A stretch of DNA of 64,000 nt from Neoroseomonas oryzicola (GCF_012163135.1 NZ_JAAVUP010000004.1:372001-436000); one strand, 5' to 3'. Shown: positions 8,719-17,952, counted from the stretch's first letter. The notes: generated by a model from the sequence alone, not told the origin. A program made the numbers and translations.

Positions 8719-9456
8719 ATGATCGAGACCACCGAGGACATCCCCACCCGCGACGGGGCGATGGAGACCTTCATCGTCCGCCCCGAGCGCGACGGCCCGC
8801 ACCCGGCCGTGCTGATGCTGATGGACGCGCCCGGCATCCGGGAGGAACTGCACGACATGGCCCGGCGCCTCGCGACCGCGGGCTACTGCGTGCTGCTGCC
8901 GAACCTCTATTACCGCGCCGGCCGCGACACGAAGTTCGGCCCCGGCGTGATGACGCAGGGCGACCCCGAGCGCGACCGCATGCGCGCCATCCGCACGAAG
9001 ATGACCATCCCGCCGGTGATGGAGGATGTCGCGGCGATGATCGCCTTCCTCGACCGCAGCGGCATTGCGTCGCCCGGTGCCATCGGCGTGCATGGTTACT
9101 GCATGAGCGGCCCCTACGCGCTGGCCGCCGCCGCGCGCTACCCGGGCCGCGTCGCCGCTGCCGCGTCTTTTTACGGAACCTGGATCGTGAGCGACGCCGA
9201 GGAGAGCCCCCACCTCACCCTGGGGAAGGGGCGCGCGGAGCTCTACATCTCCTGCGCCGAGCATGACGAGCTTGCGCCGCTTCCCATGGTCGACGAGCTG
9301 CGCCGGCTGTTCGAGGCCTCGGGCGCGGCGGGCGAACTGGAAGTCCATCCCGCCGTCCACCACGGCTTCGCCTTTCCATCGCGCTGGTGCTACGACAAGC
9401 CCGCCGCCGAGCGGCACTGGGAACGGCTGATCGCGCTCTATCGCCGGCGGCTCTAG
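8719..9456 (+). CDS. Dienelactone hydrolase family protein
   Basis: The 245-residue alpha/beta hydrolase has the nucleophile elbow GYCMSG with Cys128, the cysteine nucleophile typical of dienelactone hydrolase rather than serine esterases. The acidic residue (AEHDELAP, near 183) and the histidine (HHGFAFP, near 214-215) complete the triad. The family opens dienelactones in chlorocatechol degradation or hydrolyses other carboxylic esters. A good ribosome site (AAAGAGGAA) precedes the ATG. The stop overlaps the convergent P-type ATPase gene by 4 bases. No chlorocatechol genes are nearby, so the substrate is open. Confidence 0.9.
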   Translation: MIETTEDIPTRDGAMETFIVRPERDGPHPAVLMLMDAPGIREELHDMARRLATAGYCVLLPNLYYRAGRDTKFGPGVMTQGDPERDRMRAIRTKMTIPPVMEDVAAMIAFLDRSGIASPGAIGVHGYCMSGPYALAAAARYPGRVAAAASFYGTWIVSDAEESPHLTLGKGRAELYISCAEHDELAPLPMVDELRRLFEASGAAGELEVHPAVHHGFAFPSRWCYDKPAAERHWERLIALYRRRL

Positions 9457-11738
9457 TCGCCGGCCTGCGGGCCCTGCAACTCCGCGAGCATCTCCTCCTC
9501 GACCGTCAGGTGCAGGCGCAGCAGCGCCTCCAGCGCGAACAGGGTGCGGCGCAGCTCGGCCGAGATCCCGCCCCAGGCGCCATTGTGCTCGGCCAGGCGC
9601 AGCAGCGTCGCGATGCGTTCGGTCAGTGCCTCGATCTCCGCATGCATGCGGATCAGCGGCGCCATCGGGTCGCGCCCGCCGAGCCGCCGCGCGGCCTCGG
9701 GGTAGAGCGCGCGCTCCTCCTCCTGCTGGTGCGGCAGCACCTCGCTGCGCAGGCGCCGTTCCAGCGCGGCGAGGGCCGGCAGGCAGTCGGGCGCCGGTCC
9801 GATCGCCTCGGCGCCTTCGCGCAGCGCCTCGGCCAGGCGACGCAGGCCGGCATGTTCCTCGTGGCGCTCCACCAGCCCCGCCTCGGCCGGCAGGGCATGC
9901 GGCGCCTGTTCCTCCGGCCCCGGCCGCAACGCGCCGAGGGCGTAGAGGATGGCGAAGACGTCGATCGCCTCCTGCACCAGCGCGCCGGCGAGCGGCGCCA
10001 GCCACCCCGCCGCGGCGAAGCCCATGGCGATGCCCGACATGCCCATGCCGAGTGCGATCGCCTGCAACGCCACGCGGCGCGACCGGCGCGCGATGGCGAT
10101 GGCCTCTGCCGCGCGATCAACGCGGTCGACCAGCAGCACCACGTCGCCGGCCTCCGCAGCCGCCGCGGTGCCCGCGGCACCCATGGCGATGCCGACATCG
10201 GCCGCGGCGAGCGCCGGCGCGTCGTTCACCCCGTCGCCGACCATGGCGGTCGGCGCGGCGGCGGCCTCGCTGCGGACCACGGCGATCTTGTCGGCCGGCG
10301 CCTGGCCCGAGAACACTTCGTCCAGCCGCAGGGCGCGGCCCAGCGAGGCCCCGGCTGCCGCCCGATCCCCGGTGACCAGGACAATGCGCTGCACGCCGAG
10401 CGCACGCAGCCGCCGCACCGCGCGCGGCGCTTCCTGCCGCACGCCGTCGGCCATCACGAAGGCGGCGACGACGCGTCCGTCCATCGCGAGCCACGCGACC
10501 GATCCCGCTGCCGCGGCCACCTGCGCCGCGACGCCGAAGCCCGCCTGCGGGTCGATGCCGGCGGCGTGCAGGAAGCCCTCGGCGCCGAGCAGCAGCGTGT
10601 GGCCCTCGACCATGCCGGTCACGCCGCCGCCGGCCACTTCGGCGACCGTCTCGGGCACCGGCAGGACCATGCCGCGCGCCGTCGCCGCCGCGACCAGCGC
10701 GGCCGAGACCGGATGCGTCGAGCCCTGCGCGATCGCCCCGGCAAGCCGCAGCGCCGCCTCTCGCCCGATCGCCGGATCGGCATCGAGCGCCGCGAGCCGC
10801 GGCCGCCCCGGCGTGAGCGTGCCGGTCTTGTCGAACAGCACGGTGCGCACGCGCGCGAGCCGTTCCAGCGCCCCGCCGCCCTTCACGACGATGCCGCGCC
10901 GCGCCGCCCGGCCGATGCCGGCGACGAGTGCGACCGGCGCCGCCAGGATCAAGGGGCAGGGCGTGGCGACGACCAGCACGGCGAGGGCGCGCAGCGGATC
11001 GCCGGTGACGAGCCAGGCGCCCGCCGCCAATACCCCGGTGAAGACCACGAAGCCGAAGGCCCATTGGTCGGCGAGCCGCGCGAGCGGCGCGCGCGATGCC
11101 GCCGCCTGCTCGGTCAGCCGCAGGATGGCGGCATAGGCGCTGCGCTCGGCATCCTGGGTCGCACGCATGCGGAAGGCGGCGCCGGCATTCACCCCGCCGC
11201 TGCGCAGCGCGGCGCCGTGGTGGAAGGTGACGGGCAGGGGCTCGCCGGTCAGCATGCTCTCGTCGAGCGTGGCGGCGGCATCCTCGAGCAGGCCGTCGGC
11301 GGCGACCGTCTCGCCAGGGCGGACCAGCAGCCGGTCGCCGGGGCGGATGGCGGCGGCGTCGATCTCCTCGACGCCCTCGCCGTTCAAGCGCGCGGCGTGG
11401 CGCGGCGCGCGCGCGACGAGGTCGGTGAGCGCCCGGGTGGCGCGCCCCTCGGCCCAGGCTTCCAGCGCCTCGCCGCCGGCGACCATCAGGCCGATCACCG
11501 CGGCCGCGGCGGATTCGTCCAGCAGCACGGCGCCGAGGATCGCCGCGAGGGCCACCGCATCCACGCCGATCCGCCCGCCCAGCAGCGAGCCCACGAGCCC
11601 GATGCCGACATGGGCTGCGACCGGCAGCGCGGCGGTGGACCAGATCCAGCGCGCGGCCTCGCCCTGGCCGGCCAGCAGCGCGGCGCCGCCGGCGACGAGC
11701 CCGGCGAGCACCCAAGCGAGCAGGAGGTAGCGGCGCAT
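9453..11738 (-). CDS. P1B-type heavy-metal ATPase with C-terminal hemerythrin domain (P1B-5-like)
   Basis: The 761-residue inner-membrane metal pump has the actuator motif LTGEP (near 163-167), metal-site motif TPCPL (259-263), phosphorylation site DKTGT (303-307), HP locus THP (341-343) and hinge GDGVND (501-506). About eight membrane helices are seen. There is no N-terminal heavy-metal-associated domain. After the last helix (about residue 605) comes a roughly 150-residue helical domain with His626, His629, HxxxE at 670-674, His699 and HxxxE at 743-747, the hemerythrin/HHE metal-binding pattern. TPCP plus a C-terminal hemerythrin domain defines the P1B-5 group, known members of which (Sinorhizobium Nia) respond to iron and nickel. 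The ribosome site is weak. Confidence 0.9.
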   Translation of the reverse strand: MRRYLLLAWVLAGLVAGGAALLAGQGEAARWIWSTAALPVAAHVGIGLVGSLLGGRIGVDAVALAAILGAVLLDESAAAAVIGLMVAGGEALEAWAEGRATRALTDLVARAPRHAARLNGEGVEEIDAAAIRPGDRLLVRPGETVAADGLLEDAAATLDESMLTGEPLPVTFHHGAALRSGGVNAGAAFRMRATQDAERSAYAAILRLTEQAAASRAPLARLADQWAFGFVVFTGVLAAGAWLVTGDPLRALAVLVVATPCPLILAAPVALVAGIGRAARRGIVVKGGGALERLARVRTVLFDKTGTLTPGRPRLAALDADPAIGREAALRLAGAIAQGSTHPVSAALVAAATARGMVLPVPETVAEVAGGGVTGMVEGHTLLLGAEGFLHAAGIDPQAGFGVAAQVAAAAGSVAWLAMDGRVVAAFVMADGVRQEAPRAVRRLRALGVQRIVLVTGDRAAAGASLGRALRLDEVFSGQAPADKIAVVRSEAAAAPTAMVGDGVNDAPALAAADVGIAMGAAGTAAAAEAGDVVLLVDRVDRAAEAIAIARRSRRVALQAIALGMGMSGIAMGFAAAGWLAPLAGALVQEAIDVFAILYALGALRPGPEEQAPHALPAEAGLVERHEEHAGLRRLAEALREGAEAIGPAPDCLPALAALERRLRSEVLPHQQEEERALYPEAARRLGGRDPMAPLIRMHAEIEALTERIATLLRLAEHNGAWGGISAELRRTLFALEALLRLHLTVEEEMLAELQGPQAGD

Positions 11739-11804
11739 CGTCAGGCGGTCACGGCGGTCATGCGCGCATTCTGACGATTCGCGCGGCGATGCGCTTGCCC
11801 GAGA

Positions 11805-12452
11805 TCAAGCCGCGCCCGGCAGCCCGCCCAGGAAGCGCGCGATCGCCGCCTCGATTGCCGCGGCGGGGTCGTCGGGCGTCGGCAGGTGATAGATGAAGCG
11901 GCGGATGCCGATGTAGACGATCCCGCCATGGAGGTTCCACATGTCCTCCATCGCCGGCTGCTGCCCGCCATGCGCGGCGCCGATCTCCTCGGCGAGCGGG
12001 GCGAGCAGCCGGTCCGCGACATGGCCGAGGTAGCGCCGGTTCAGCGCATCCCCCGCGAGGCCCGCCCACATGAAGATCCGCATCCACTCATAGGTGAAGA
12101 TCGCGCCGGTGTACTGCCGGTAGAAGCGGGTCAGCCGGCCCTGGATCGGCTTGCCGCGGTCGCGGATGTCATAGAGCCATTGCGGGTCGAGCCGGCCGAG
12201 ATAGACGCGCTCGAACACCGCCTCGGTCAGGTCCGCCTTGCTCGCGAAATACTTGTAGAGCAGCGCCTGCGTCACGCCGGCCCGGCGCGCCAGGTCGCGC
12301 GTGGTGCCGGCGAAGCCGACCTCCGCGAACCAGGCCACGGCGGCGTTGAGGATCTGCTCGCGCCGCTCCTCGGGGTCGAGCCGACGCCGCACCGGCAGGG
12401 CGTTGCCGTCCAAGGGAAGCCTTCCTTCATCACGACTGCTTGACACGATCAT
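11805..12452 (-). CDS. TetR/AcrR family transcriptional regulator
   Basis: The 215-residue protein has an N-terminal helix-turn-helix domain at about residues 27-75 (REQILNAAVAWFAEVGFAGTT, then DLARRAGVTQALLYKYFASKADL), with the classic TetR recognition-helix ending LYKYF. The C-terminal helical domain (about 90-215) would bind a ligand. It is divergent from the molybdenum hydroxylase operon, and a TGATC-N4-GATCA palindrome lies between the two genes, so it probably represses that operon and perhaps itself. The ATG at 12452 is used; a Shine-Dalgarno is not convincing (AAGGG only one base from the ATG). It lies 66 bases upstream of the metal ATPase gene and could be cotranscribed with it. Confidence 0.9.
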   Translation of the reverse strand: MIVSSSRDEGRLPLDGNALPVRRRLDPEERREQILNAAVAWFAEVGFAGTTRDLARRAGVTQALLYKYFASKADLTEAVFERVYLGRLDPQWLYDIRDRGKPIQGRLTRFYRQYTGAIFTYEWMRIFMWAGLAGDALNRRYLGHVADRLLAPLAEEIGAAHGGQQPAMEDMWNLHGGIVYIGIRRFIYHLPTPDDPAAAIEAAIARFLGGLPGAA

Positions 12453-12475
12453 GCCCTTAGGTGATCAAACGATCA
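12440..12475 (+). promoter_or_regulatory. Candidate promoter and TetR operator for the molybdenum hydroxylase operon
   Basis: TTGACA at 12440-12445 matches a sigma-70 -35 box exactly. Seventeen bases further, 12463-12468 (GATCAA) is a poor -10. That -10 lies inside the 14-base imperfect palindrome TGATC-AAAC-GATCA (12462-12475), placed between the divergent TetR start (12452) and the hydroxylase start (12523). A repressor bound there would block polymerase. The palindrome is seen directly; its assignment to this TetR protein is inference. Confidence 0.5.
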
Positions 12476-12522
12476 ACAAGCGCGTCCCGCCGGGGGTGCG
12501 CGCAGCAGGGGGAATGGTCCGG

Positions 12523-13398
12523 ATGAAGTGGCCGGCGATAGGCTACGTGCGCGCCACGAGCCTCGAAGACCTGTGGACTGCGCAGGCCGCGCATGGCGGC
12601 TCGGCGCAGGTGCTGGCCGGCGGGCAGACGCTGCTCGCGACGCTCGCCTTCCGGCTGTCCGACCCCAAGGTCCTGATCGACATCACCCGCATCGCGGCGC
12701 TGCGCGGCATCGGCGCGCAGGGCGGCGTGCTGCGAATCGGCGCGCTGACGCGCCATGCCGAGCTCGGCCGCGACCCGCTGGTGCGCCAGCACGCGCCCCT
12801 TCTGGCCGAGGCGGTGCCGCTGATCGCCCATCCCGCCATCCGCAACCGCGGGACCATCGGCGGCAGCCTGGCCTATGCCGACCCGGCGGCCGAACTCCCT
12901 GCCTGCGTCGTGGCGCTGGGCGCGACGATCGTGCTCGCCTCGGCGCGCGGCGAACGCCGTGTCGCTGCCGAGGACTTCTTCACCGGCCTGCTGCAGACGG
13001 CGCTCGAGCCCGGCGAGATCATCGCCGCTGTGGAACTGCCCTCAGCGACGGCCGCGACCCGCTGCGCCATCGTCGAGGTCGCGCGCCGGTCCGGCGACTA
13101 CGCCATGGCGGGGCTCGCGGCCTGCCTGTCGCTCGATGCCGCCGGCACGGTCGCGGCGCCGCGGCTGGTCTTCTTCGGCGTCGGCAGCGGGCCGGTGCTG
13201 GCCGCGAAGGCCGGCGCCGCGCTGGCCGGTCGGGTGCTGGACCACGCGGCCATCGGCGCGGCGCAGATGGCGCTGGCCGAGGACCTTGACCCGCCCGCCG
13301 ACATGCACGGCCCGCCGGAGATGAAGCGCCACCTGGCCCGCGTGCTGACGCAGCGCGCCCTCGGCCGTTTCCTGCCTGCCTCGGAGATCGCCGCATGA
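12523..13398 (+). CDS. Molybdenum hydroxylase FAD-binding medium subunit (CoxM/XdhB type)
   Basis: The 291-residue FAD subunit of a xanthine dehydrogenase/CO dehydrogenase-family enzyme shows the two flavin-binding motifs: VLAGGQTLLA near residue 36 and the NRGTIGGSLAYADPAAELP stretch near residue 110. It shuttles electrons from the iron-sulfur subunit to the final acceptor. The ATG at 12523 is chosen because AGGGGG at 12507-12512 sits at usable spacing; an in-frame ATG at 12514 is too close to it. Gene order FAD, 2Fe-2S, molybdenum (M-S-L) is that of aerobic coxMSL-like operons. It overlaps the next gene by 4 bases. Confidence 0.93.
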   Translation: MKWPAIGYVRATSLEDLWTAQAAHGGSAQVLAGGQTLLATLAFRLSDPKVLIDITRIAALRGIGAQGGVLRIGALTRHAELGRDPLVRQHAPLLAEAVPLIAHPAIRNRGTIGGSLAYADPAAELPACVVALGATIVLASARGERRVAAEDFFTGLLQTALEPGEIIAAVELPSATAATRCAIVEVARRSGDYAMAGLAACLSLDAAGTVAAPRLVFFGVGSGPVLAAKAGAALAGRVLDHAAIGAAQMALAEDLDPPADMHGPPEMKRHLARVLTQRALGRFLPASEIAA

Positions 13399-13880
13399 GC
13401 GCGCGCGTGGACATCACCCTGACGGTGAACGGGGAGCGCGTGACGCGCAGCGTCGAGGCGCGGCGCCACCTGATCGACTTCCTCCGGCTCGACCTCGGCC
13501 TCACCGGCTCCCATGCCGGCTGCGAGCACGGCGTCTGCGGCGCCTGCACGGTGCGCGTGGACGGCGAGATCGTCCGTGGCTGCCTGGTGCTGGCCGCGAG
13601 CCTGGACGGCGCCGAGGTCACCACCATCGAGGGCCTGACGGACACCGGGGAGGTCGCCGACCTGCAGGACGCCTTCGTCGCGCGCAACGCGGCGCAATGC
13701 GGCTTCTGCTCGCCGGGGATGGTGATGGCCGCGGCCGACATCCTGCGCCACCACCCCGGGGCGAGCCGCGAGGAGATCCGCGAGCACCTCTCGGGCAACT
13801 ACTGCCGCTGCACCGGCTACCAGGCCATCGTCGACGCCGTCGAACAGACGCTGAAGTCCCGCCAGGAGGCCGCGCGATGA
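13395..13880 (+). CDS. Molybdenum hydroxylase 2Fe-2S small subunit (CoxS/XdhA type)
   Basis: The 161-residue protein carries two [2Fe-2S] clusters. The N-terminal ferredoxin-like domain has Cys43, Cys48, Cys51 and Cys63 (AGCEHGVCGACT then GC). The C-terminal helical domain has Cys102 and Cys105 (CGFC) and Cys137 and Cys139 (CRC). All eight ligands are present. It passes electrons from the molybdenum cofactor subunit to the FAD subunit. ATGA overlaps at both ends couple its translation to the FAD gene upstream and the large subunit downstream. Length is standard for the family. Confidence 0.96.
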   Translation: MSARVDITLTVNGERVTRSVEARRHLIDFLRLDLGLTGSHAGCEHGVCGACTVRVDGEIVRGCLVLAASLDGAEVTTIEGLTDTGEVADLQDAFVARNAAQCGFCSPGMVMAAADILRHHPGASREEIREHLSGNYCRCTGYQAIVDAVEQTLKSRQEAAR

Positions 13881-16273
13881 ACGACATCCCGACCCCCGAC
13901 AGCATCGGCCTGTCGCGCGAGGACCTGCCGAATTCCTACATCGGCCGCTCGGTGCCGCGGCCGAATGTGCCGAAGCTGGTGCAGGGCCGCGCGACCTATA
14001 CGGACGACGTGGTGCTGCCGCGCATGGTCCATGCGGCCTTCCTGCGCAGCCCGCACGCCCATGCGCGCATCGTCTCGGTCGATGCCACCGCGGCGATGCA
14101 GGTGCCCGGCGTCGTGCGCGTCTTCACCGGGCAGGACCTCGCGAAGGTCTGCGATCCCTGGGTGGCGGTTCTCGCGCACCTCAAGGGCATGAAGTCTGCG
14201 CCGCAGCACCCGCTGCCGCTCGATCGCGCGACCTGGCAGGGCGAGCCGATCGTCGCCGTGGTCGCGGACAGCCGCGCCGCGGCCGAGGATGGCGTCGCAG
14301 CGCTGCGCGTCGAGTTCGACCCGCTGCCCGCCCAGGTCGACATGGAGACGGCGCTCGCGCCCGGCGCGACCGTCATCCATACCGAGCTCGGCGACAACCT
14401 GGTCTTCCAGCGCACCGCGGTGCAGGGCGACGTCGATGCCGCCTTCGCCGCCGCGCACAAGGTGGTGGAGGCGACCTTCGTCACCGGCCGGCACACCGGC
14501 GTCACGCTGGAGCCGCGCTCGATCATCGCCGACTACAACCGTGCGGACGGCACGCTGACGGTCCATCAGTCGACCCAGGCGCCGCACATGATGCAGAACG
14601 TCTTCGCCAAGCAGCTGCGCATGGAGGAGAGCCAGGTCCGCGTCATCTGCAAGGATGTCGGCGGGTCCTTCGGCATCAAGGTGCATGTCTATCCGGACGA
14701 GGTCGCGGTCGCGGCGATGTCGCGCATCCTCGGCCGGCCGGTGAAGTTCGTCGCCGACCGCTTCGAGGCCTTCGCCTCCGACATCCACGCCCGCGATCAC
14801 CGGATCAAGGGCCGCATCGCGGTCGATGCGGACGGCAAGATCCTCGGCTTCGACATCGACGACCTGACGGGCATCGGGCCCTATTCGGTCTATCCGCGGA
14901 CCAGCGCCATCGAGGGCAACCAGGTGGTGAACCTCTGCGGCGGGCCCTACGACTTCGCGAACTACCGCTGCACCACCACGGTCGTGCTGCAGAACAAGGT
15001 GCCGACCTGCCAGTACCGCGCGGTGGGCCACCCGATCGCGACGGCGGTGACGGAAGGGCTGGTGGACCTCGCGGCGCAGGCGATCGGCATGGACCCGATC
15101 GAGATGCGCCGGCGGAATCTCGTGCGTGACGACGCCTATCCCTTCACTTCGCCGGCGGGGATGAAGTTCGAGGGGCTGTCGCACCACGCCTCGCTGAAGA
15201 AGCTGCTGGAGATGGTGCCGGTCGAGCGCATCCGCGCCGACCAGGCGGAGGCCCGCGCGCGTGGCGTGCATCGCGGGCTCGGCATCGCGGCCTTCATCGA
15301 GCTGACCAATCCCTCGCCCTTCATGTACGGCATCGGCGGCGCGCGGATCTCGGCGCAGGATGGCGCCACGGTGCGGATGGACCCGGACGGGTCGGTCGTC
15401 GTCGCCTCCGGCGTGACGGAGCAGGGGCAGGGAACCGAGGCGATCCTCGCCCAGATCGTCGCCCATGGCGTCGGCGTGCCGGTCGGCAAGGTTCGCGTCA
15501 TCACCGGCGACACCCAGGCTACGCCCTATGGCGGCGGCACCTGGGCCTGCCGTGGCGCGGGCATCGGCGGCGAGGCTGCGCTGCAATCGGCTATCGCGCT
15601 GAAGGAGCAGTTGCTGACCGTCGCCGGCACGATGCTGCAGGCGAACCCCGCGAGCCTCGACATCGTCCTCGGCGAGGTGGTGGACAAGGCGACCGGCGCG
15701 CAGCGCATCAGCCTGAGTGAGATCGGCCGCATCGTCTATTTCCGCGGCGACACCCTGCCCAAGGACCTGCCGCGCGAATTCGTCCAGACGCGGCACTTCA
15801 TCACCAAGGAATACCCCTTCGCCTTCACCAACGGCATCCAGGCCTGCTGGGTCGAGGTCGACGTCGCGACGGGCATGGTCAAAGTGCTCGAGCATTGGTG
15901 CGTCGAGGATTGCGGCCGGGTGATCAACCCGCTGCTGGTGGACGAGCAGGTGCGCGGCGGCATCGTCCAGGGGCTGGGCGGCGCGCTTTACGAGCATTGC
16001 GTCTATGACGACCAGGGCAACCTGCTGACCACCACCATGGCCGACTACCTCGTGCCCATGGCCGCCGAGATGCCCGAGATCCATGTCGGCCATGTCGAGA
16101 CGCCGACCCGGGAAAGCCTGCTCGGCGCCAAGGGCGCGGGGGAGGCCGGTACCGCCGGCGCCCCGGGCGCCCTGATGAACGCGATCAATGATGCGCTTCG
16201 CCCGCTTGGCGGTATCGTGACGGCACAGCCCTTCACCCCGGCGAGCATCCTGCGCGCGCTGGGCACCATCTGA
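13877..16273 (+). CDS. Molybdenum hydroxylase large (molybdopterin-binding) subunit
   Basis: The 798-residue catalytic subunit belongs to the xanthine dehydrogenase/aldehyde oxidase/CO dehydrogenase superfamily. Landmarks are the N-terminal YIGRSVPRPNVPKLVQGRAT block, a QAPH/GGSFG motif (KDVGGSFGIK), an active-site loop reading CQYRAVGHP, and the catalytic Glu756 in GAGEAG near the C-terminus. True CO dehydrogenase has AYRCSFR in the active-site loop; it is absent, so CO is not the likely substrate. Such enzymes hydroxylate N-heterocycles, aldehydes or aromatic CoA esters. It is followed 27 bases later by a TRAP transporter, which probably imports the substrate. Confidence 0.93.
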   Translation: MNDIPTPDSIGLSREDLPNSYIGRSVPRPNVPKLVQGRATYTDDVVLPRMVHAAFLRSPHAHARIVSVDATAAMQVPGVVRVFTGQDLAKVCDPWVAVLAHLKGMKSAPQHPLPLDRATWQGEPIVAVVADSRAAAEDGVAALRVEFDPLPAQVDMETALAPGATVIHTELGDNLVFQRTAVQGDVDAAFAAAHKVVEATFVTGRHTGVTLEPRSIIADYNRADGTLTVHQSTQAPHMMQNVFAKQLRMEESQVRVICKDVGGSFGIKVHVYPDEVAVAAMSRILGRPVKFVADRFEAFASDIHARDHRIKGRIAVDADGKILGFDIDDLTGIGPYSVYPRTSAIEGNQVVNLCGGPYDFANYRCTTTVVLQNKVPTCQYRAVGHPIATAVTEGLVDLAAQAIGMDPIEMRRRNLVRDDAYPFTSPAGMKFEGLSHHASLKKLLEMVPVERIRADQAEARARGVHRGLGIAAFIELTNPSPFMYGIGGARISAQDGATVRMDPDGSVVVASGVTEQGQGTEAILAQIVAHGVGVPVGKVRVITGDTQATPYGGGTWACRGAGIGGEAALQSAIALKEQLLTVAGTMLQANPASLDIVLGEVVDKATGAQRISLSEIGRIVYFRGDTLPKDLPREFVQTRHFITKEYPFAFTNGIQACWVEVDVATGMVKVLEHWCVEDCGRVINPLLVDEQVRGGIVQGLGGALYEHCVYDDQGNLLTTTMADYLVPMAAEMPEIHVGHVETPTRESLLGAKGAGEAGTAGAPGALMNAINDALRPLGGIVTAQPFTPASILRALGTI

Positions 16274-16300
16274 AACAAGACCCCAGGGAGAGTCCAAGCC

Positions 16301-17371
16301 ATGACCGCACCTCGCCGCAGCCTGCTGCTCGGCACCGCGACCTTGCCGCTCTTCGCCATCCGCGCGCAGGCGCAGTCGGCGGTGAACATCACCATCGCCT
16401 CCTCCCACCCGGTGCAGAACTACTGGGTGTCGAACATGAAGAACGTGTTCCAGCCGGAGGTGGAGAAGTTCCTCCGCGACAACGGCAACACGCACCGCAT
16501 CAACTGGCGCGAGGCCTATGGCGGCACGCTGTACCGCTTCCAGGACACGATGGAGGCGGTGCGCGACAACATCACCGACATCGGCTATGTCGGCACGCTC
16601 TGGGAAGGCAGCACCATGCCGCTCCAGAACGTCACCTACTTCACGCCTTTCGCGACCGGCGACCATGGCCTGGTGGCGAATACCTTCGAGCGCATGAACG
16701 AGACTGTCCCCGCCATCCGGCAGAACTGGGAGAGCCTCAACATGATCCCGCTCTCCTCCTTCATCACCGACACCTACCACATCTGGTCGACCTTCCCGGT
16801 CCGTTCGCTGGACGACCTGCGCAACCGCAAGATCTCCGCGCCCGGCACCTCGGCGAACTGGCTGACGGGCACGGGCGCGACGCCGGTCGACGGCGCGCTG
16901 ACCACCTACTATACCGACATTCAGACCGGCGTGTCGGAAGGCGCGCTGTCCTTCTTCGTCGGCATCCTGCCGACCCGCGTCTATGAGGTCGCGAAGTACA
17001 TCACCAAGTGCGACGTCGGCGCGATGTATGTCGGCGGCATCGCGGTGAACCGCCAGCGCTACGGCCGCTATCCGGAACCGGTGCGCAACGCGCTCACCGC
17101 CGCGGGCAAGATCTCGACCCAGAAGCACATCGAGGACGTCACCGCCCGCGTCGCGGCCTCCGAGGCCGAGATGGTTCAGAAGGGTGCGATCATCAGCACG
17201 CTGCCGGCTGCCGAGCGCGAGCGCTGGATCCGTGGCCTGCCGAACATCGCGCGCACCTGGGTCGACAGTTCCGGGCCCGCGGCGCGCGACGTGCTGAACG
17301 CCTATTTCGCGGCGATCCGTGCCGCCGGCCAGACGCCGGGGCGCAACTGGGACCGCGAAGTCGCCGCCTGA
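16301..17371 (+). CDS. TRAP transporter solute-binding protein (DctP family)
   Basis: The 356-residue periplasmic receptor has a short signal peptide (RRSLLLGTATLPLFAIRAQA). The mature protein shows TRAP DctP features: IASSHPVQNYW at the start, a helix with FRDTMEAV-like spacing, the KISAPGTSANWLTGTGATPV segment (about residue 180) that surrounds the ligand carboxylate, and YTDIQTGVSEGALSF. It binds an organic acid for sodium-driven import by the two membrane subunits encoded next. It sits 27 bases behind the molybdenum hydroxylase and is likely in the same transcript. A Shine-Dalgarno (CAGGGAGAG) precedes the ATG. Confidence 0.93.
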   Translation: MTAPRRSLLLGTATLPLFAIRAQAQSAVNITIASSHPVQNYWVSNMKNVFQPEVEKFLRDNGNTHRINWREAYGGTLYRFQDTMEAVRDNITDIGYVGTLWEGSTMPLQNVTYFTPFATGDHGLVANTFERMNETVPAIRQNWESLNMIPLSSFITDTYHIWSTFPVRSLDDLRNRKISAPGTSANWLTGTGATPVDGALTTYYTDIQTGVSEGALSFFVGILPTRVYEVAKYITKCDVGAMYVGGIAVNRQRYGRYPEPVRNALTAAGKISTQKHIEDVTARVAASEAEMVQKGAIISTLPAAERERWIRGLPNIARTWVDSSGPAARDVLNAYFAAIRAAGQTPGRNWDREVAA

Positions 17372-17389
17372 TCCTGACGGAGCGCCGCT

Positions 17390-17947
17390 ATGGCCGATGA
17401 CATCGACATGGCGGCGCTCGACGCCGCGGAGAAGCCCCAGCCCTTCGACCCGGTCCGACTGCTGCTCGACGGCCTCGCGGCCGTCGGGACGATCTGGACC
17501 TTCGGGCTGATGGTGCTGATCTGCGCCGACGTGATCGGGCGGTCCTTCCTCAACGCGCCCATCACGGGCGTGGCGGAGATCGCCGCCCATTCCGTGGTCG
17601 GCATCGTCTTCCTGCAGATCGGCGCGACCATCTACCACCGCCGCATGACGCGCGCGGACTTCCTGATCGAGCGCATCCTTGCGCGCGCGCCCGCGCTCGG
17701 CCGCGCGATCGAGGCGCTGTTCTATCTCACGGGCGCGGCGGTCATGGCCTTCGTCGCGCAATCGGCCTGGCCGGGCGTGCTGAACAGCCTCGAGCGCCAT
17801 GAGTTCTTTGGCGTGCAGGGCCTCTTCACCGTTCCGACCTGGCCCTTCCGGGCCCTCATCGTGCTGGGCGGCGCCGCCGGGGCGCTGGCCTATGCATCCC
17901 TCCTGTTCCTCGAGATCCGGCGCTTCGGCGCGCCCCGGCAAGGCTGA
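17390..17947 (+). CDS. TRAP transporter small permease (DctQ family)
   Basis: The 185-residue membrane protein has four hydrophobic helices (about residues 28-52, 63-82, 105-128 and 148-170). The RSFLNAPITGVAEIAAHSVVGIVFLQIG segment is characteristic of DctQ subunits. It forms the stator of the transporter with the DctM subunit encoded 5 bases downstream. Its start lies 18 bases after the binding-protein stop. A hydrophilic N-terminal tail of about 24 residues is slightly longer than usual. Confidence 0.92.
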   Translation: MADDIDMAALDAAEKPQPFDPVRLLLDGLAAVGTIWTFGLMVLICADVIGRSFLNAPITGVAEIAAHSVVGIVFLQIGATIYHRRMTRADFLIERILARAPALGRAIEALFYLTGAAVMAFVAQSAWPGVLNSLERHEFFGVQGLFTVPTWPFRALIVLGGAAGALAYASLLFLEIRRFGAPRQG

Positions 17948-17952
17948 CCCCG

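Noticed and set aside
13877..16273. True aerobic CO dehydrogenase (coxL form I)
   Set aside because: The active-site loop AYRCSFR is absent; the position reads CQYRAVGHP, so a general Mo hydroxylase is the safer call.
13817..17941. Very long open frame on the minus strand (1374 codons) across the Mo hydroxylase and TRAP genes
   Set aside because: It is antisense to well-supported genes, its translation is rich in Arg, Ala, Asp and His with no domain, and it arises from the lack of AT-rich stop codons in GC-rich DNA.
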